From: Hordeum vulgare subsp. vulgare
Taxonomy: Eukaryota > Streptophyta > Magnoliopsida > Poales > Poaceae
Length of the DNA stretch: 64,000 nucleotides
Reading direction: 5' to 3'
NCBI RefSeq assembly: GCF_904849725.1
Contig: NC_058521.1
Coordinates: 97,140,244 to 97,204,243, forward strand
Shown: in pieces, positions 43,555 through 54,094 of the stretch
Layout of the letters: every line of letters begins with the position of its first letter
Position numbering within the stretch: position 1 is the first letter of the stretch
Made by a program: the position numbers and the translations under genes
The notes under the pieces: generated by a model
Told to the model about the DNA's origin: nothing
The model's database searches: none
The model's input: the letters and a program-made list of their open reading frames with translations, nothing else

Positions 43555-44624
43555 ACAGGCCCTTCTTCTCTGTGGTAGAGAGATTGTGCGGGGGGATTCT
43601 CCTCCGGGAGGGGGAAATCAAAGCCATCATCATCACCAACACTCCCTCCTTCGTGGGAGGATCAATCTTCATCAACATCTTCACCGCAATCATCTCATGT
43701 CCAACCCTAGTTCATCACATGTATTCAATCTTTGTCTCCAAACCTCAGATTAGAACCCGTGGGTTACTTGTTGTGTTGATTACATCTTGTAGATGATGCT
43801 TGTTGGATTACTTGGTAGAAGATATTAAGTTCAGATCCTTAATTATTATTATAACACCTCTGTTCACATGTTGATGATGTGTGAGTCTTACTTATTGTTC
43901 CTCTGGACATGGGAGAAGTCTTGCTATAAGTAATCATGTGAAGTTTGGTATTCGTTCGGTATTTTCAAGATATGGATGTTGTTACTTCTCTTAGTGGTGT
44001 CATGTGAACGTCAACTACATGACACTTCACCATGTTATGGTCCTAAGGGAAGTCATCGTAGAGTAACAAAAAGATGATGGGTTGCGGGACTGACACAAGC
44101 TTAAACCCCAGTTTATGTGTTGCTTCATAAGGGGCTGATTTTTGATCCACATCTTTCATGCTATGGTTAGATTATTCTTAATTCTTCTTTCGTAGTTGAG
44201 GATGCTTGTGAGAGGGGGTAATCATAAGTAGGTTGTTAGTTAAAGTAAGAACAACACCTTAGCACCGGTCCACCCACATATCAAATCATCAATGTAGCGA
44301 ATGCGAATCAACGTATTATGATGAACATGACTAGATAGAACTTCTTATGTGTCCTCGGGAGCGCTTGCTTTATATAAGAGAACTTTCAGGCCCATCCTTT
44401 GCTATAAAAAGGATTGGGATACCTTGCTTCATCTCTGCTAGTATTGTTACTTGTCACTTGTTACAAATTATCTTGCTACGAAACTATCTATCACTATTGC
44501 TTACAACACTTGCAGAGATTCCCTTGCTGAAAACTACTTATCATTTCCTTCTGCTCCTTGTTCGGTTCGACACTCTTACTTATTGAAAGGAATACAATTG
44601 ATCCCCTATACTTGTGGATCATCA
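43555..44624 (+). repeat. Element E 5' LTR, 5'-truncated
   Basis: It aligns with the D LTR from about 42490 onward and ends CTTGTGGATCATCA before the primer site. The first several hundred bases are missing at the junction with D, which suggests that D inserted into this LTR or that unequal recombination joined the two. Confidence 0.82.
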
Positions 44625-44635
44625 AGACTCTTTTC

Positions 44636-44652
44636 TGGCGCCATTGTTGGGG
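44636..44652 (+). other. Primer binding site of E (tRNA-Asp type)
   Basis: TGGCGCCATTGTTGGGG, three mismatches to the tRNA-Asp complement. Confidence 0.85.
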
Positions 44653-44699
44653 AGTGAAGCACCTTTGGTAAGTGGAAATTGGTAAGGAAACATTTTCGA

Positions 44700-45579
44700 T
44701 ACATGTTGAAATTTACTGTTCGTTATCAGTATGAACGGTCACCCTTTGAGTGGCTTGTTCAGAGCATCTTCGCCTCGAACGGAAGTTGAGGTAATTCTTC
44801 CTCAACCTGCAGAACCTACTGGAAATATTTTTAAGAGATTTCTTCGGGTATGGTAGAGAAAATGTTCGCTAATCCTTATAACGGTTCAACTCATCCTGAT
44901 TACCATTTGATATATGCCGATGAGATTTACGGATTGTTTAAGCTTACAAGTCTACCATGAGACAAAGTTAAGAAGAAATTCTTCCCTCTATCTTTGGAGG
45001 GAAAAACACTAATGTGGTAGAGGCTATTGGATGATATTTGGTCATGGGATTGGAATCACTTGAAACTAGAATTTCATCAGAAGTTTATCCTATTCATCTA
45101 ATTCACCATGATTGGAATTTTATTTATAATTGCTGGCCTCATGAAGGAGAAAGCATCTATTGGGCTTGGGGAGGCTTAAATCAATGTTGCACACTTTCCC
45201 CAACTATGAGCACTCAAAGGAACTGATTATACAAAACTGTTGCAGTCGGATTGCTCATGATGGTCAAACCTTACTAGATGCTTGTGATGCCGGTTCCTAT
45301 ATGAAGGAGATTATTGAATTCAGATGGGATCTTCTAGAAAATATTAAACACAATGCTAAATATTGGGAACTTGATGAATATAAAGATTCGGGTATAAAGA
45401 TCAATTTTGATTGTTCTAAATCTTTTATGCAAACTTCTCCTTTTCATGAGTTTAGCAACAAATATGGCCTTGACTCTGAGATAGTAGCTTCTTTCGGAGA
45501 ACCTTTTGCTACCTATGTTGACCCGCCCAAGTAAAAGTGGTTCAAATATCATCCTCCCATTGAAAAGTTACCCAAGTAA
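44700..45579 (+). pseudogene. gag: Element E gag remnant
   Basis: It parallels D gag: FPLSLEGKTL-type residues (about 44985), HDWNFIYNCWPHEGESIYWA (about 45107), then a longer open stretch KEIIEFRWDLLENIKHNAKY to ATYVDPPK. It ends at TAA 45532-45534, with a further in-frame TAA at 45577-45579. The residues after both stops remain similar to D. Confidence 0.8.
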
Positions 45580-46375
45580 CATGTTAGAATTAAGAAGGAA
45601 GAAATAATTGTTAACCATGTTAATCCAATTGTTCCTACTGCTTACATTGAAAAACCTCTTTTCCCTGTTAGGATTAGAAAACATGCTAAGGCTACAACAG
45701 TGGTTAATAAGAGTTATGTTAGAACACCTATGCCTTGTGAACAAATAAATGTTGAGCCTAATGTAGATACAGTTAAAGATCTTCTCGTTAATAATATTGA
45801 TGGGCAGGTTATTTACATCTGTGATGAAGCTGCTAGAATTGCAAAACCTTTAGAAACAAATGAGTTGAACTAGATAAAAATAAGCCGGTGGTAGGCACAT
45901 CTTTCATCTCAGTTAGAATTGGAGATCATTGCTATCATGGCCTTTGTGATACTGGTACTAGTATTAGTGCTATACTATTTACATTATATCAAGAAATTAT
46001 GCATGATATAGCACCCTCTGAAATTGAAGATATTGATGTCACTATTAAGCTTGCAAACCGTGATACTATTTCACCATTTGGGATTGTTAGAGATGTTGAA
46101 GAATTGTGCAGAAATGTCAAGTACCCACTGATTTGTTAGTACTTGGTTTGGAAGAAGATAACTTCTGTCCCATCATATTTGGTAGACCATTCTTGAATAC
46201 GGTTAATGCTGAAATTAATTGTGCTACCAAGAAGGTCAAAGTGAGCTTTGGTGATATTTATCATGAGTTTAACTTTTCTAAGTTTAGAAAACAGCCACAC
46301 GAAAAAGAATTGCCTAGTAAGGATGAAATAATTGATCTTGGTTCTATTGTTGTACCTCCTACCGATCCACTATAA
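45580..46375 (+). pseudogene. Element E protease remnant
   Basis: The linker with TAYIEKP and VIYICDEAARIAKP is followed, after a frameshift near 45870, by the active-site region HGLCDTGTSISAILFTLYQE (about 45937) and, in another frame, CPIIFGRPFLNTVNAEINC (about 46165). This is the same architecture as in D. Confidence 0.85.
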
Positions 46376-47175
46376 CAATATTTGCTAGACCATCAGAATG
46401 ATATGCATTTTAATGAAATGAATGAAATAGATAAGATACTCCTTGACCAACAACATATCCTTAAGCACAACTTACCAGTTGAGATTCTAGGTGATCCTCC
46501 TCCACCCAAGTGGGATCCCGTATTTGAGCTTAAGGCTTTACCTGATACTTTGAAATATGCCTATCTTGATGACAAGAAGATATATCGTGTTATTATTAGT
46601 GCTAACCTTTGAGAACATGAAGAAGAGAGATTACTCAAAACTCTAAAGGAGCACATGGCTGCGATTGCATATACTCTTGATGATCTTAAAGGCATAAGCC
46701 CCACTCTCTGTCAGCACAAGATTAATAAGGAATCTAATGCCAAAACCAGTTGTTGATCATCAACACCATCTCAACCATAAGATGAAAGAGGTGGTAAGAA
46801 CTGAAATACTAAAACTACTGGAAGCACGTATAATCTATCCTATTGATGATAGTAGATGGGTAAGTCCTATTCATTGTGTTCCTAAGAAAGGATTTTTAAA
46901 AAGTTGTTCCTAATGATAAAAATGAACTTACTCCACAAAGGATAGTAACTGTTTATAGGATGGTAATTAATTTCAGGAAATTGAATAAGGCTACTAGAAA
47001 ACATCATTACGCCTTACCTTTTATTGATAAAATGCTAGAAAGATTATCTAGGCACGCACATTTTTTCCTTTCTTGATGGATACTCTGGATTCTCTCAAAT
47101 ACATGTGTCAAAAGAGGACCAATAGAAAACTACCATTACTTGCCCCTTTGGAACTTATGATTATAGGTGTATGCC
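46376..47175 (+). pseudogene. pol: Element E reverse transcriptase, 5' part only
   Basis: The pre-polymerase linker FELKALPDTLKYAYLDDKKI (46527) leads to decayed polymerase blocks, VINFRKLNKATRK (about 46966) and LDGYSGFSQIHVSKEDQ (about 47073), ending at TYDYRCMP, where the minus-strand element I is joined. The catalytic MDD region is missing. Confidence 0.82.
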
Positions 47176-48764
47176 TGCTACTTCTTGAGCGTGCGTTAGT
47201 TTTCCCTTGAAAAGGAAAGGGTTATGCAGGAAAGTAGATAAGTATTTCCCTCAGTTTGTCAAGAACCAAGGTATCAATCTAGTAGGAGGAACAAGCAATG
47301 CCCCAATCTTAGCACCTACACAAATAATCAAACACTTGCACCCAACGCAACAAAGGGGTTGTCAATCCCTTCATGGTTATTTGCAAGGATGAGATCTGAT
47401 AGAGATAGATATAAAAGATTCAAATAACTAAAAGTAAAACAAAAGTAAATAAGTGCAGCAATATATTTTTGGTATTTTTGGTTTATACATCTGAAAATAT
47501 AATATGGAAAATAGACCCGGGGGCCATAGGTTTCACTAGAGGCTTCTCTCGTGAAGGAAAATAATACAGTGGGTGAACAAATTACTGTCGAGCAATTGAT
47601 TGAAAAGCGAATAATTATGAATATATCTAAGGCAATGATTATGCATATAGGCATCACGTCATGTCAAGTAGACCAAAACGATTCTACATCTACTACTATT
47701 ACTCCACACATCGACCGACTCCAGTCTGCATCTAGAGTATTAAGTTAATGAAGAACAGAGTAACACATTAAGTAAGATGACATGATGTAGAGGGAGAAAA
47801 TCAAGCAATATGATGAAAACCCCATCTTTTTATCCTCGATGGCAACAATGCAATACGTGCCTCGCTACCCCTACTTTTTCACTGGACGAGGACATCGCAA
47901 GATTGAACCCAAAACTAAGCACTTCTCCCATTGCAAGAATTACCAATCTAGTTGGCCAAACCAAACCAATAATTCGAAGAGACTGGCAAAGATATGAAAT
48001 CATGCATATAAGAATTCAAGAAAGACTCAAATAATATTCATAGATAATTTGAACATAAACTCACAATTCATCGGATCTCGACAAACACACTCTAAAAGAG
48101 TATTACATCGGATAGATATTTATGAAGATCATGAAGAACATGGTATTGAAGAACAAAGAGAGACAAGAAGCCATCTAGCTAGTAGCTATGGACCCGTAGG
48201 TCTGTGATAAACTACTCATGCATCATCGGAGAGGCAATGGAGTTGATGTAGATGCCCTTCGTGATCAAATCCTCCTCCTGCAGATTACCAAAAAAGCCTC
48301 CAATATTGGATCTCTTGGAAACATAGGCTTCCGGCGGCGGAAAAGTATTTTTTTGGTGTCGCTTCAATAATGGGGGGATATTTGGGAATTTATAGGACAA
48401 GAATTAGGGTTAGGAGACCCGCAGGGGATCCACAAGCCAGGGGCGGCCTACGCCCCTGGTCGCGCCCTGCAGGCTTGTGGCCTCCCAGCAGGTGTCATGC
48501 CCCCTTCTCCAAGTCTGGGAGGTTTCTTTCGATCCATAAAAAAACTCATTCCGGAGATTTTATTCCATTTGGACTCCATTTAATATTCCTTATCTGCAAT
48601 TCTCAAAACACAAGGAAAAAGCAGAAACAGGCACTAGGCTCTAGATTGATAGGTTAGTCCCAAAAATAATATAAAACAGCATATTAATGCATATAAAACA
48701 TCCAAAACAGATAATATAATAGCATGGAACAATAAAAAAATATAGATACGTTGGAGACGTATCA
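47176..48764 (-). repeat. Element I 3' LTR
   Basis: 1589 bp with TG/CA ends (plus-strand TGCTACTTCTTGAG to GGAGACGTATCA). A GC-rich inverted repeat at about 48430-48482 (CCACAAGCC and GGCTTGTGG arms) could fold into a hairpin. The short frames in it are not conserved. Confidence 0.88.
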
Positions 48765-48779
48765 AGCATACCCAAGCTT
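48765..48779 (-). other. Polypurine tract of I
   Basis: On the minus strand it reads AAGCTTGGGTATGCT directly before the LTR start. This is the usual position, with a degenerate tract. Confidence 0.75.
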
Positions 48780-49607
48780 AATTCCTACTCGTCCTCGAGT
48801 AGGTAAATGATAAAACCAGAAGTTTTGATGTGGAATGCTACCTAACATATTTATCCATGTAATATTCTTTATTGTGGCAGAAATATTTAGATCCATAAGA
48901 TTTAAAACAAAAGTCTAATATTGACATAAAAACGATAATACTTCAAGCATACTAACAAGGCAATTGTGTCCTTTTGAAATAAGATGGCCTTAGAAAGTTA
49001 TCCCTATAAAATCATATAGTCTGGCTATGCTCCATCTTAACCACACAAAGTATTTAAATCATGCACAACCCCAATGAAAGTCAAGCAATTGTTTCACACT
49101 TTTTATGTTCTCAAACCTTTTCAACTCTCACGCAGTACATGAGCGTGAGCCATGGATATAGCACTATAGGTGGAATAGAATATGGTGGAGGTTGCAAGGA
49201 AAAAGGAGAATATAGTCTCACATCAATTAGGCATATAGATTTGCTATGGAGATGCCCATCAATAGATATCAATGTGAGTGAGTAGGGATTGCCATGCAAC
49301 GGATGCACTAGAGCTATAAGTGTATGAAAGCTCAAAAAAATTAAGTGGGTGTGCATCCAACTCGCTTGCTCATGAAGACCTAGGGCAACTTGAGGAAGCC
49401 CATCATTGGAATATACAAGCCAAGTTCTATAATGAAAAATTCCCACTAGTATATGAAAGTGACAAAATAGGAGACTCTCTATTATGAATATCATGGTGCT
49501 ACTTTGAAGCACAAGTGTGGAAAAAGATAGTAGCATTGTCCCGTCTCTCTTTTCTCTCATTTTTTTGGTGGGCATCTTTGGCCTCTTTTATTTCTTTTAT
49601 GGGCTTC
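48780..49607 (-). other. 3' untranslated region of I, part 1
   Basis: Non-coding. It is similar in organisation to F 58560-59340, including a shared CATGCAACGGATGCAC segment (about 49293 here, 59116 in F) and a following TGCATCCAACT segment. It is interrupted at 49607 by solo LTR J. Confidence 0.7.
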
Positions 49608-49612
49608 GCTGG
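49608..49612. other. Target-site duplication of solo LTR J, left copy (GCTGG)
   Basis: GCTGG precedes J and is repeated at 52047-52051. Flanking TGGGCTTC and CCTCTTTT belong to element I. Confidence 0.9.
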
Positions 49613-50044
49613 TGAAAAGGAGGTGGATGTCGCCTAGAGGGGGGGTGAATAGGCGCTTTAAAATAGTTAAGGTTTAGGCTTGAACAAATGCGGAATAAAA
49701 CTAACGTTTAATATGTCAAGCACAAAACCTACAAACAACTAGGCTCACCTATGTGCACCAACAACTTATGCTAAGCAAGATAAACAACTAAGTGATAGAA
49801 AGATATATTACAATAAACAATATGTCTATCACAAAGTAAAGTGCATAAGTAAAGGGTTCGGGTAAGAGATAACCGAGGCACGGGGAGACGATGATGTATC
49901 CCGAAGTTCACACCCTTGCGGATGCTAATCTCCGTTAGAGCGGTGTGGAGGCACAATGCTCCCCAAGATGCCACTAAGGCCACCGTAATCTCCTCACGCC
50001 CTCGCACAATGCAAGATGTCGTGATTCCACTAAGGGACCCTTGA

Positions 50045-50150
50045 GGGCGGTCACCGAACCCGTACAAATGGCAACCCTTGGGGGCGGTCACCGAACCCGT
50101 ACACGTGGCAACCCTTGGGGGCGGTTACCGGTACCCGTACAAATTGCTCG
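50045..50150. repeat. 37-bp tandem triplicate in J
   Basis: GGGCGGTCACCGAACCCGTA with a CAACCCTTG spacer occurs at 37-bp intervals (GCGGT cores at 50047, 50084 and 50121). The third copy is diverged. Confidence 0.9.
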
Positions 50151-50728
50151 AGGGAATCTCCACAACCTAATTGGAGACCCCGACGCTTCCCGGAGCTTCA
50201 CACCACAATGATTGAGCTCCAAGACACCACCAAGCTTCTAGGACGCCAAAGCATCCACGAAGAACAATATCAAGGGTACTAAGTACCAAAGGTAGTAAGC
50301 TTCTACTCTTCTCACTTCCACGTATCACCGTGGAGAACTCAAACCGATGCAACTAATGCAATGGCAAGAACACACGAAGTGGTCAAGTCCCTCACACTCA
50401 AATCCCTCCACAACAACAAAAGCTATGGAGAAATATGAGAGGAAGAACAAGGAGCTCACAAAGAACTCCAAGATCAAGATCCAAGGGGTTCCCCTCACAT
50501 AGAGGAGAAAGTGATTGGTGGAGATGTGGATCTAGATCTCCTCTCTCTTTTCCCTCAAGAACAAGCAAGAATCATTGGAGGGATTGAGAGTAATCAAGCT
50601 CTAAGAATGTCAACAATGGAGGTAGAACAAGAGCTCAACAGATGGATAAGGCCAAGGGGGAAAAAGACCCCCTTTATATAGTGGGGGAAAGAATCAGACC
50701 GTTACCCCCACTCTCTGCCCAAGCTCCA

Positions 50729-51034
50729 GCGGTACTACCGCTGGTACTACCGCTGGCTGCAGCGGTACTACCGCCAGCTAGCGGTACTACCGCTGGCACT
50801 CCAGCGGTACTACCGCTGGGCCCCTGGTAGTGCAAAGGCATTACCACCGCCAAGAAAGTCTTCGCAAAAAGGTCCGTCCACGAACAACCGCTAGGCAGGC
50901 GGTACTAAGCTCCTGGAGCGGTACTACCGCTGACCAGGGGCGGTACTACCGCGAGCCAGCGGTACTACCGCTAGGGCCAGCGGTACTACCGCCAACTCTA
51001 GCGGTACTAGCGCTAGGGCCAGCGGTACTACCGC
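50729..51034. repeat. Array of GCGGTACTACCGC palindromes in J
   Basis: Nine perfect copies of this 13-mer start at 50729, 50762, 50781, 50804, 50918, 50940, 50959, 50980 and 51022. A tenth at 51001 has one mismatch. Each is an inverted repeat with 6-bp arms around one base. Within the two clusters the starts are 19-23 bp apart, close to two helical turns. Confidence 0.93.
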
Positions 51035-51552
51035 CAACTCTAAGAAGTATGATGCAAGGATGCAAATGGTTTGAGCTCTCAACGAAAGATACGATCAAGC
51101 TACTCACTTGAGAGCCCCCCTTGATAGAACAACAATCTATCCTAACCAGAAAACCTATCAAGGGCAAACCTATACCTTGCACCTCGTCCTCTTGAGCTAG
51201 ATGATGATGATCTTGGCTTCCTCAAGATGGACCACCTTTCTTGATTATGTTGGCTTGATGAAGACTAGTTGATTGCTCCCCCATACTCACTATGGGTGAG
51301 CCACTCTTCAGCATATCTTCACAAGTCCATTGCCACCACAATGGACGGCAAGCTTCAAGCATGCTATCTTCGTACTGATCCACTTGAACTTGCACATCGC
51401 AATCTTGATGACGATCACAACTTGACGTCATACTCCATGGGTTGTATGAGATCTTCCCTTTGACGCGAGCCCATGGAAACACACCTAACCCCCACATAGA
51501 ACTCTCACGAAGACCATGGGTTAGTACACAAACACGTAATGGACAATGCTTA

Positions 51553-51960
51553 CCATACCATGGGATCACTTGATCCCTCTCGGTACATCTTGTACGCTTT
51601 GTGTGTTGATCATCTTGATTTACTCTTTGTCTGAGATCTTGATCAACCATGTGTCTCTATGACCATTCTTTGGATAATACCTTGAATACCATCTTGGTCA
51701 TCATATAAACTCCTTGAACCCAACAGATGGACTTCAAGAAGTGCCTATGGACAAATCCATACCATGGGATCACTTGATCCCTCTCGGTACATCTTGTACG
51801 CTTTGTGTGTTGATCATCTTGATTTACTCTTTGTCTGAGATCTTGATCAACCATGTGTCTCTATGACCATTCTTTGGATAATACCTTGAATACCATCTTG
51901 GTCATCATATAAACTCCTTGAACCCAACAGATGGACTTCAAGAAGTGCCTATGGACAAAT
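51553..51960. repeat. 204-bp tandem duplication in J
   Basis: Two adjacent units, 51553-51756 and 51757-51960, look identical throughout (CCATACCATGGGATCACTTG to GTGCCTATGGACAAAT). Such low divergence indicates a recent duplication inside the LTR. Confidence 0.92.
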
Positions 51961-52046
51961 CCTATAAATGTAACTTAAGGCAACCATTAGTCCATAGGAA
52001 TTGTCATCAAGTACCAAAACCACATATGGAGATATATGCTCCAACA

Positions 52047-52051
52047 GCTGG
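52047..52051. other. Target-site duplication of solo LTR J, right copy (GCTGG)
   Basis: It pairs with 49608-49612. Confidence 0.9.
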
Positions 52052-52951
52052 CCTCTTTTTTTTTAAAGTCTGGTTACTCATCCCAACTTGTGAGGGAACC
52101 ATAGCTTTCCATCATCCTTTTCTCACACATGGGACAATGCTCTAATAACGCAAATCATCACACTTTTATTTACTTACAACTCAAAAATTACAACTCAATT
52201 CCTAGAACAAAAATATGACTCTATATGCATCCTCCGGTGGTGTACCAGGACGCGCAATGATATAGCGTAGTAATGACATATGAACATCATGCTAGCTATC
52301 TTACGACCATGCAAGACAATATGACATATGAACATCTATGCGTGTCATAGAAAAACGGAACGATGGAGGATGCAAGGCAATATATCTTGGAATGGCTATG
52401 GAAATGCCATAATAGGTAGGTATAGTGGCTGTTTTGAGGAAAATATATGGTGGCTGTTTTGAGGAAGGTGGGTTTAATGCACCGGCGAAAGTTGTGCGGT
52501 ACTAGAGAGGCTGGCAATGGTGGAAGGGTGATAGTGTGTAAAATCCATGGACTCAACATTAATAAAAAAGAACTCACATACTTATTGCAAAAGTTTATTA
52601 GCTATCAAAGTAAAGTATTAGACGCATGCTCCTAAGGGAAGGGTTGGTAGGAGTTAACCATCGCGCGATCTCGACTCTCACACAAAGGTTGACAATCATT
52701 AAACAAATCATACTCCGACTTCATCACATAACGGTTCACCATACGTGCATGCTACGGGAATCACAAACTTTAACACAAGTATTTATTCCAATTCACAATT
52801 CCTTACTAGCATGTCTCTCATATTACCATCTTCGTATCTCAAAACTATATGCAAGGAATCAGACTTCTCATAATACTCAATGCACTTAATATGAAAGTCT
52901 TTATTATATCCCTCTTGGATGCCCATTATATAAATACTAAATTCATAACCT
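52052..52951 (-). other. 3' untranslated region of I, part 2
   Basis: It continues the non-coding region of I after J and contains the conserved motif (52412). It ends near ATTCATAACCTAGG, beyond which E integrase begins without a TSD or LTR end. Confidence 0.7.
52412..52428 (-). promoter_or_regulatory. Conserved 3' motif of Athila-type elements, copy in I
   Basis: Plus-strand ATAGGTAGGTATAGTGG, i.e. CCACTATACCTACCTAT in element orientation. The distance to the I LTR is about 1.2 kb after subtracting J. Confidence 0.5.
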
Positions 52952-53805
52952 AGGTGGGTAGAAGCTATTCCAACTAGTAGTGCTGATCATAATACTTCTA
53001 TTAAAATGCTTAAAGAAATTATATTTCCGAGGTTTAGTGTCCCTAGATATTTAATTACTGATGGTGGTACATTTTATTCATGGTGCTTTCCGTAAACTGC
53101 TAGCCAAATATGATGTTAACCATAGAATTACATCACATTATCATCCTCAATCTAGTGGTCAAGTTGAACTGAGCAATCGAGAAATAAAATTAATGTTGCA
53201 GAAGACTGTCAATAGGTCTAGAAAGAATTGGTCTAATAAACATGATGATGCTTTCTGCGCTTATAGGATTATTTATAAGAATCCGATGGGGATGTCCTCA
53301 TATAAAATGGTCTATGGAATATCTTTTCATTTACCTCTTGAATTAGAACATAGGGCTTATTGGGCAATTAAAGAACTTAATTGTGGTTTAAAACTTGCCG
53401 GTGAGAAGAGGATACTTGATATTAGATGACTAGATGAATGGAGGACACATGCTTATGAAAATGTTAAGTTATTTAAAGAAAAAGGTTAAAATATGGCATG
53501 ACAATAGAATTCAAAAACGAGAATTCAATGTAGGGGACCTAGTGATTTTGTACAATTCTCGTTTTAGATTTTTTGCACGGAAACTCCTCTCCAATTGGGA
53601 AGGACCTTATGTTGTCGAGGAGGTTTGTAACTCCGATGCTATAAAAATTAATAACTTCGAAGGTAAAAACCTGAGAGTGGTGAATGGGCAAAGAATCAAG
53701 AATTATATTTCAGGTACACCCATTAATCAGGAAACTAATGTCATCCAAGTCATAACACCGGAGGAGCACATAAAGGAAGTTTTCTCGAACACTCCAGAAA
53801 CCTAA
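52952..53805 (+). pseudogene. pol: Element E integrase, C-terminal half
   Basis: It begins in the core domain (WVEAIPTSS) and is frameshifted at the DGG motif near 53062. It is then open 53061-53429 with HPQSSGQVELSNREIKLMLQ and YKNPMGMSSYKMVYG. After a stop at 53427-53429 the C-terminal part continues in another frame to TAA 53803-53805 (VGDLVILYNSRFRFFARKLL, EGPYVVEEV). E retains the DGG aspartate that D has lost. Confidence 0.88.
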
Positions 53806-54094
53806 AAAAGGGGCACGTACATGGTACGGTAAGTAAACTGACTCCAAAAATTCCTAAAAATATGTTTTTTACTCGTTTTGGTATTTTAGAAAAAATACAA
53901 AAATAAAATAAAGTCCAGGGGATCCATGAGGGAGGCACAAGCCAACAGGACACCCCCTGGCCGTGCCTTGATGCCTTGTGGAGCCCTCATGCGCCTCCCG
54001 AACTCCGAATTCTTCCCGGGCACATATTCTTATGTGGAAAAATTCATTATATATACTCCCGTCTGTTTTGACCACTGAATCATGAGATTTTCCT
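53806..54094 (+). other. Post-pol region of E up to solo LTR K
   Basis: Non-coding, equivalent to 39665-39960 in D (ACGGTAAGTAAAC, then TATATATACTCCCG). Its last five bases, TTCCT 54090-54094, are the left TSD of K. The D accessory ORF would follow but is cut off by L. Confidence 0.65.

Larger units (their letters stand above)
49613..52046 (+). mobile_element. Solo LTR J, 2434 bp
   Basis: It starts TGAAAAGGAGGTGGATGTCG, ends ATATGCTCCAACA and is bracketed by GCTGG duplications. No internal domain or second LTR is present, so it is a solo LTR left by recombination. The strand is arbitrary because no internal domain orients it. It holds three tandem structures: a 37-bp triplicate (50045), a GCGGTACTACCGC palindrome array (50729-51034) and a 204-bp duplication (51553). 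Short frames are low-complexity by-products (AVLPL repeats). The family is not identified. Confidence 0.85.
47176..52951 (-). mobile_element. Element I: minus-strand Athila-type element, 3' half only
   Basis: The LTR at 47176-48764 reads, on the minus strand, from TGATACGTCTCCAACG to the end near 47176. Next to it is a minus-strand polypurine tract and then 3' untranslated sequence continuing rightward, interrupted by solo LTR J, to about 52951. There is no pol, gag, primer site or second LTR. The right junction drops straight into E integrase, so a deletion removed the rest of I together with part of E. Confidence 0.8.

Noticed and set aside
48430..48482. GC-rich inverted repeat in the I LTR as a terminator
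   Set aside because: A hairpin is possible, but rho-type termination does not apply to a plant genome, and no T run follows.
50041..50150. CRISPR-like direct repeats
   Set aside because: Three tandem 37-bp units without unique spacers in a plant retroelement LTR; not a CRISPR array.
50642..51111. AVLPL/GSTAGPS repeat peptides in solo LTR J
   Set aside because: By-products of the GCGGTACTACCGC array; present on both strands and in several frames.
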